Assembly (NCBI GenBank): GCA_036377055.1 | Contig: DASUZD010000142.1 | Span: 1-8,984 of the forward strand | Direction: 5' to 3' | Source: DASUZD01 sp036377055 | GTDB lineage: Bacteria; Actinomycetota; Thermoleophilia; Gaiellales; Gaiellaceae | Length of the DNA: 8,984 nt | In this document: positions 5,525-8,984 of the stretch, in pieces | Layout of the letters: each line of letters starts with the position of its first letter | Numbering within the stretch: the stretch's first letter is position 1 | Position numbers and translations under genes: made by a program | The notes under the pieces: model-generated | Database searches by the model: none | What the model was told of the DNA's origin: nothing | Seen by the model: the letters and a program-made list of their open reading frames with translations, nothing else

Positions 5525-6339
5525 GCCGGGCTCTCGACGAGCGCCGCGCGCAGTTCCAGCGCTACAAGCAGGACGTCAAGGAGCGCGGGAAGCCGTTCTA
5601 CCCGTACGCGATGTTCCACGACACGGTCATGAGCCTCGTCGTTGTCAGCGTCATCGTCGGCCTCGCGGTGATCTGGAAGTACACGGCCGGCGAGGACCCG
5701 AACAAGCCGGGCCTCCTCGGGCCGCTCTACGCCGAGCCGGCCGATCCGGGCACGACGAACTTCGTCCCGCGACCGGATTGGTACTTCTACTTCCTCTTCT
5801 ACCTGCTCCGGATCTTCAAGTGGCCGAACACGGTCATTCTCGGGACGGTCGGCATCCCGACGATCGCTCTGATCCTCCTGCTCGCGCTCCCGTTCCTCGA
5901 CGTCCGGCGCGAGCGGCGGCTCCTCCGCAGGCCGGTCGCGGTCGTCGCCGCGATCCTGACCGTGCTCTCGATGGGCGTGCTCACCTACAAGGGCGCGACG
6001 GCGAAGGAGTCGCTCGGCAGCGAGACGCTCGCCGCCGTGCCGACGTGGGCGCAGCGTCAGGGATTCCAGAACAACAAACAGGCGCTCGCCGGCGCGAAGC
6101 TGTTCGCGACGGTCGGCTGCGAGCAGTGCCACACGTACCTCGGCACCGGCTCGTCGAACCTCGGCGCGCCCGACCTCTCGTCGATCGGGAAAGGGCAGCA
6201 GGCGTCGTTCTTCGCGCAGTACGTGGCGAACCCGCGCCGGTTCGGCAACCCCGTGATGCCCGTCTACGGCGAGACGTACAGCAAGGCGCAGCTGGCCCAG
6301 ATCGCGGCCTTCCTCGCCGCGTCCAAGGGCCCGAAGTAG
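5521..6339 (+). CDS. qcrC: Cytochrome b subunit IV fused to cytochrome c
   Basis: The 272-residue product joins the C-terminal half of cytochrome b to a mono-haem cytochrome c, as in Bacillus QcrC. The N-terminal part has membrane helices at about 33-53, 103-126 and 136-154. The quinol-site motif PDWY is at 85-88, the position of PEWY in bc1 and b6f. The C-terminal domain has the haem c motif CEQCH at 200-204 and a likely axial methionine M246 in PVMPVYG. The domain would sit on the outer face of the membrane and accept electrons from the Rieske subunit. ATG 5521 is preceded by GGAAGGA (5508-5514), a good ribosome binding site 6 bases away. An in-frame start of a different frame at 5463 is unrelated to this protein. 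ubiX starts 9 bases after the stop with no terminator between, so read-through into the menaquinone genes is likely. Confidence 0.94.
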   Translation: MSRALDERRAQFQRYKQDVKERGKPFYPYAMFHDTVMSLVVVSVIVGLAVIWKYTAGEDPNKPGLLGPLYAEPADPGTTNFVPRPDWYFYFLFYLLRIFKWPNTVILGTVGIPTIALILLLALPFLDVRRERRLLRRPVAVVAAILTVLSMGVLTYKGATAKESLGSETLAAVPTWAQRQGFQNNKQALAGAKLFATVGCEQCHTYLGTGSSNLGAPDLSSIGKGQQASFFAQYVANPRRFGNPVMPVYGETYSKAQLAQIAAFLAASKGPK

Positions 6340-6348
6340 TAGCGCGCC

Positions 6349-6939
6349 GTGCGCGTCTTCCTGGGCATCACGGGCGCCTCGGGCGCTCCGTACGCCGCGA
6401 GGCTGCTCGAGGCGCTGGCCGCGGCAGACTGCGAGATCGGCGTCTGCGCCTCCCGGGCGGGGATCGAGGTGCTCGCGACCGAGCTCTACCGGAACCCGCA
6501 CCTCTCCTCGGACGAGACGCTCGCACGCTTCCTCGAGCACTCGGGCGGCGCGGCGACGCTCTACCACGAGCAGGACTGGAGCTCGCCCTACGCGAGCGGC
6601 TCGGCGAAGGTCGACGCCTACGTCGTCTGCCCGTGCTCGATGGGCACGCTCGGGACGCTCGCGAGCGGCGCGATGTCGAATCTCATCCACCGCGCCGCCA
6701 GCGTTGCGCTGAAGGAGGGTCGCCGGCTCGTGCTCGTCCCGCGCGAGACGCCGCTCTCGACGATCCACCTCGAGAACATGCTCCGGCTGCGGCAGGCCGG
6801 CGCTGTCATCCTCTTCGCCGCGCCCGGCTTCTACCACGGCGCCGAGAAGGTCGACGACCTGGTCGACTTCGTCGTCGCCCGGTGCCTCGACCAGCTCGGG
6901 CTCGAGAACGCGCTCGCGCCGCGCTGGGGGCAGTCGTGA
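6349..6939 (+). CDS. ubiX: UbiX flavin prenyltransferase
   Basis: UbiX attaches a dimethylallyl group to FMN, making the prenylated FMN used by UbiD (encoded at 2033). The 196-residue length is typical. The flavin-binding GITGASG is at residues 6-12 (S11) and CPCSMGTLG at 94-102. NLIHRAASVALKEGRRLVLVP (111-131), PRETPLSTIHLENM and APGFYHGAEKVDDLVDFVVAR follow. Compared from memory with Pseudomonas UbiX, the substrate and catalytic residues S15, E49, W84, R122, K129, R139, E140 and Y169 correspond here to S11, E45, W77, R115, K122, R132, E133 and Y162, all conserved. The C-terminal PRWG also matches. The enzyme is a cytoplasmic dodecamer in known cases. The GTG start at 6349 begins directly on the conserved first strand; no strong ribosome binding site is seen, so coupling to qcrC is possible. 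The stop overlaps the next start by GTGA. Confidence 0.95.
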   Translation: MRVFLGITGASGAPYAARLLEALAAADCEIGVCASRAGIEVLATELYRNPHLSSDETLARFLEHSGGAATLYHEQDWSSPYASGSAKVDAYVVCPCSMGTLGTLASGAMSNLIHRAASVALKEGRRLVLVPRETPLSTIHLENMLRLRQAGAVILFAAPGFYHGAEKVDDLVDFVVARCLDQLGLENALAPRWGQS

Positions 6940-7619
6940 GCGTCGAAACAGGAACGCTCCCGCCGAGCGCGGTCGAGTCGATGTTCGACCGGATCGCGCC
7001 GGTCTACGACGCGATGAACCGCGTGATGACGGCCGGGCTCGACCGGCGTTGGCGCGCGCTCACTGCTGCGGCGGTCGTGCGGGCGGGCGACCGCGTGCTC
7101 GACGGCTGCTGCGGCACCGGCGACCTCGCGCTCGCGGCGCTCGAACGCGGCGGCCGCGTCACGGGCCTCGACTTCTCCGAGCCGATGCTCGAACGCGCGC
7201 GCCGGAAGTCGGCAGCGATCGAGTGGGTGCGGGGCGACCTGCTCGAGCTGCCGTTCGAGGACGCCTCGTTCGACGCTGCAACGGTCGGCTTCGGCGTCCG
7301 GAACCTCGCCGACCTGGAGCGTGGTTTGCTCGAGCTCCACCGGGTCCTCCGCCAGGACGGGCGGCTCGGGATCCTCGAGATCACGACACCGCGCGGCCCG
7401 CTGCGCCACTTCTACCGGCTCTGGTTCGACCGCCTCGTCCCGCTGCTCGGGAAGGCGCTTCCCGGCGGCTCCGCGTATACGTACCTTCCGGCCTCAGTGC
7501 GCCGGTTCCCGGACGCGGAGAGCCTCGCGGCGCTGCTCGACGACGCCGGCTTCCGCGCGATCCGCTACCGCTTCCTCGCCGGCGGGATCGTCGCGCTGCA
7601 CACCGCGGAGGCCGCGTGA
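6936..7619 (+). CDS. menG: Demethylmenaquinone methyltransferase (MenG/UbiE family)
   Basis: This class I SAM-dependent methyltransferase would C-methylate demethylmenaquinone, the last step to menaquinone. The 227-residue product begins with the family signature MFDRIAPVYDAMNRVMTAGLD (16-36). Motif I, VLDGCCGTGDLALAA, is at 54-68 and GLDFSEPML at 77-85. The acidic binding segment D101, the VGFGVRNL region (117-124), LHRVLRQDGRLGILE (134-148) and the C-terminal YTYLPASVRRFPD segment (181-193) typical of UbiE/MenG follow. Motif I has CC where most relatives have less unusual small residues. The GTG at 6936 overlaps the ubiX stop (GTGA), implying coupling. The frame is open far upstream, but that portion lies out of frame over qcrC and ubiX and is not protein-like. 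Since the pathway here makes menaquinone, MenG is more likely than ubiquinone methylation. Confidence 0.93.
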   Translation: MSVETGTLPPSAVESMFDRIAPVYDAMNRVMTAGLDRRWRALTAAAVVRAGDRVLDGCCGTGDLALAALERGGRVTGLDFSEPMLERARRKSAAIEWVRGDLLELPFEDASFDAATVGFGVRNLADLERGLLELHRVLRQDGRLGILEITTPRGPLRHFYRLWFDRLVPLLGKALPGGSAYTYLPASVRRFPDAESLAALLDDAGFRAIRYRFLAGGIVALHTAEAA

Positions 7620-8521
7620 CCGCCCTCGCCTCGATTCGCTCGACTCCCGGGCTGGACCCGTACCTCGAAGAGCTCGAGGAGCGGCTCGACTCCGTCGTCG
7701 GCACCTACGGCGGGATCGTCTCGGCCGTCGGCGCCGAGGCGCTCGCGGCCGGCGGAAAGCGTCTGCGTCCCTTGCTCGTCTTCCTCGCGACGCCGCCGGA
7801 CGACGCGGCGAAGGTCGCGGCGGGCGTCGCCGTCGAGCTCGTCCACATGGCGACGCTCGTGCATGACGACCTGATCGACGGCGCCGCGTTCCGGCGCGGC
7901 CGCGTGTCGGCGTGGCAGGCGTTCGGACCGGACGCGGCGCGGGCGGCCGGCGACTACCTCTTCGCTCGCGCGTTCGCCGAGCTCGCGAGTGCGGGCGACG
8001 CGGGAGACGTCGCGCTGCTCGCAAACGCGGTGCTCTGCCTCGCGCGAGGTGAGGCGCTCCAGCGCCGCCAGCGGCACGACCCGGACACGTCCATCGATGC
8101 CTACCTCGAGCGGTGCGCGCTGAAGACGGGGAAGCTCTTCGAGGCAGCGTGCGCCCTGGGCGGCGGCGGGCTGGGCGCGTTCGGGCTCGCGCTCGGGATC
8201 GCGTTTCAGATCACCGACGACATCCTCGACTGCTCCGGGGAGACGATCGAGACCGGCAAGATCGCGGGCACCGACCTGCGCGAGGGGACGCCGACGCTGC
8301 CCCTTCTACTGGCCGCGCGCGAGGACGAGGTCGTGCGCCGGGCGCTCGCCGGCGGGCCGCTCGACGGCGCGCTGGTTCGCGTGGCGGCGACGACCGCCCT
8401 CGCGCGCTCGCGCGAGCTCGCACAGGAGTACGCGGTCCAAGCGCGCGCGTGCCTGAACGGCGAGCTGCGGCGCGACGAGCTCGAGGCGCTCACCTACGCG
8501 GTCGTGGAGCGGGAGGCCTGA
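7616..8521 (+). CDS. Long-chain polyprenyl diphosphate synthase
   Basis: This trans-prenyltransferase condenses isopentenyl diphosphate units to make the menaquinone side chain. The 301-residue product has GGKRLRP at 46-52, the first aspartate-rich motif HDDLID (D84, D85, D88) followed by RRGR (93-96), KTGKLF at 170-175, and the second motif DDILD at 201-205. GKIAGTDLREGTPTLPLLLA (214-233) is typical of the C-terminal part. The residue five before the first motif is A79, a small residue that in this family generally permits long products (six or more units); this is inference. The region between KTGKLF and the second Asp-rich motif is shorter than usual by roughly ten residues, explaining the short overall length. 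GTG 7616 overlaps the methyltransferase stop (GTGA). The stop overlaps the mqnE ATG. Heptaprenyl or octaprenyl specificity cannot be decided. Confidence 0.92.
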   Translation: MTALASIRSTPGLDPYLEELEERLDSVVGTYGGIVSAVGAEALAAGGKRLRPLLVFLATPPDDAAKVAAGVAVELVHMATLVHDDLIDGAAFRRGRVSAWQAFGPDAARAAGDYLFARAFAELASAGDAGDVALLANAVLCLARGEALQRRQRHDPDTSIDAYLERCALKTGKLFEAACALGGGGLGAFGLALGIAFQITDDILDCSGETIETGKIAGTDLREGTPTLPLLLAAREDEVVRRALAGGPLDGALVRVAATTALARSRELAQEYAVQARACLNGELRRDELEALTYAVVEREA

Positions 8522-8984
8522 TGGCCGTCGCACTTGACGCGCTGGAGGCGGTCCGCGAGAAGGTCGAGGCGGGGGAGCGGCTCGACTTCGAGGACGGACT
8601 CGCTCTCGCGGAGTCGGACGACCTGCTCGCGCTGGGCGAGCTCGCCGACCTCGCGCGCCGGCGGCGGGGCGGCACCGACGACGTCTACTTCGTCCAGAAC
8701 CTGTACCTGAACCAGACGAACGTCTGTCGCGTCAAGTGCAAGTTCTGCGCGTTCGCGATGACGCGGAAGCAGCCGGGCGCGTACACGATCACGACGGACG
8801 AGCTCGTCGAGGACGCCGTGCGGCAGCGCGAGCTGACGGACTTCACCGAGATCCACATGGTGAACGGGGAGAACCCGCACGTCGGCTTCGACTTCTACCT
8901 CGACACGACGCGCGCGCTGCACGAGGCGATGCCGGACGTGCACCTGAAGCTGTACACGGCGAGCGAGATCCACCACATGACGAC
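8521..8984 (+). CDS. mqnE: Aminofutalosine synthase MqnE (radical SAM), 3'-truncated by window edge
   Basis: MqnE catalyses the radical SAM reaction joining the MqnA product to SAM to give aminofutalosine in the futalosine menaquinone route. About 154 of an expected 370-400 residues are visible. The radical SAM cluster motif CRVKCKFC (C69, C73, C76) is preceded by YLNQTNV. The N-terminus EKVEAGERLDFEDGLALAES and the segment FTEIHMVNGENPHVGFDFYL (107-126) followed by KLYTASEIHHM match actinobacterial MqnE better than the related MqnC, which has a QGGxNPxL-type segment and different flanks. Position 114-118 reads NGENP where the usual form is NGLHP or GGLHP. ATG 8521 overlaps the preceding stop as TGATG. 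The gene is missed by simple closed-frame searches because its stop lies beyond the window. Confidence 0.93.
   Translation, partial: MAVALDALEAVREKVEAGERLDFEDGLALAESDDLLALGELADLARRRRGGTDDVYFVQNLYLNQTNVCRVKCKFCAFAMTRKQPGAYTITTDELVEDAVRQRELTDFTEIHMVNGENPHVGFDFYLDTTRALHEAMPDVHLKLYTASEIHHMT

Noticed and set aside
5515..6837. A 440-codon open frame on the minus strand opposite qcrC and ubiX
   Set aside because: Its composition is Arg/Glu/Ala/Asp-rich without motifs, while the plus strand encodes complete qcrC and ubiX.
5463..6935. Long upstream extension of the methyltransferase frame, suggesting a large fusion protein
   Set aside because: This part is Arg/Pro-rich and out of frame over qcrC and ubiX. 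The conserved methyltransferase begins only after GTG 6936.
7049..7615. Upstream extension of the polyprenyl synthase frame
   Set aside because: It overlaps the methyltransferase in another frame and is Arg-rich; the synthase family homology begins after GTG 7616.

Overview
The window is high-GC DNA with strongly GC-biased third codon positions and many GTG starts. It encodes an actinobacterial-type futalosine menaquinone gene set (UbiD, UbiX, MenG/UbiE methyltransferase, long-chain polyprenyl diphosphate synthase, MqnE) around a menaquinol:cytochrome c oxidoreductase. The MqnE and Rieske sequences read as actinobacterial. The cytochrome b is split in the b6/subunit IV manner and carries a fused cytochrome c, unlike the usual mycobacterial or Streptomyces arrangement. 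A deep-branching high-GC actinobacterium (Thermoleophilia/Gaiellales-like) is my best guess, by inference only.

Layout. (1) 1-633, plus strand: the 3' part of a helical protein of unknown function, then a 51-residue single-pass membrane protein. (2) 632-715: two copies of a palindromic hairpin element, one at each of two convergent stop codons. (3) 726-1668, minus strand: a small two-pass membrane protein followed immediately by a predicted secreted protein. (4) 1669-2032: a divergent intergenic region with a 12-bp-stem perfect inverted repeat 24 bases before the ubiD start. (5) 2033-3535: ubiD. (6) 3594-6339: the quinol oxidase module qcrA (Rieske), qcrB (cytochrome b6-like) and qcrC (subunit IV fused to cytochrome c), preceded by a candidate promoter and a clear ribosome binding site. 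(7) 6349-8984: ubiX, menG/ubiE, polyprenyl synthase and mqnE (cut by the window edge). These four are tightly packed, with GTGA or TGATG stop/start overlaps that suggest translational coupling.

How the genes fit together. MqnE makes aminofutalosine early in the futalosine pathway. UbiX makes the prenylated flavin that UbiD needs to decarboxylate the naphthoate intermediate. The polyprenyl synthase supplies the side chain and the methyltransferase performs the last step to menaquinone. QcrABC then oxidises the menaquinol and passes electrons to its fused cytochrome c. The window thus links synthesis of the quinone to the enzyme that uses it. A UbiA-type prenyltransferase and MqnA, MqnB/MqnD and MqnC are not in this window.

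I see no mobile elements, CRISPR arrays, rRNA or tRNA genes. The most notable points are the b6c-type complex with no cysteine in its cytochrome b, a lysine-rich insertion between the two Rieske cluster motifs, and the paired palindromes at the convergent gene ends.
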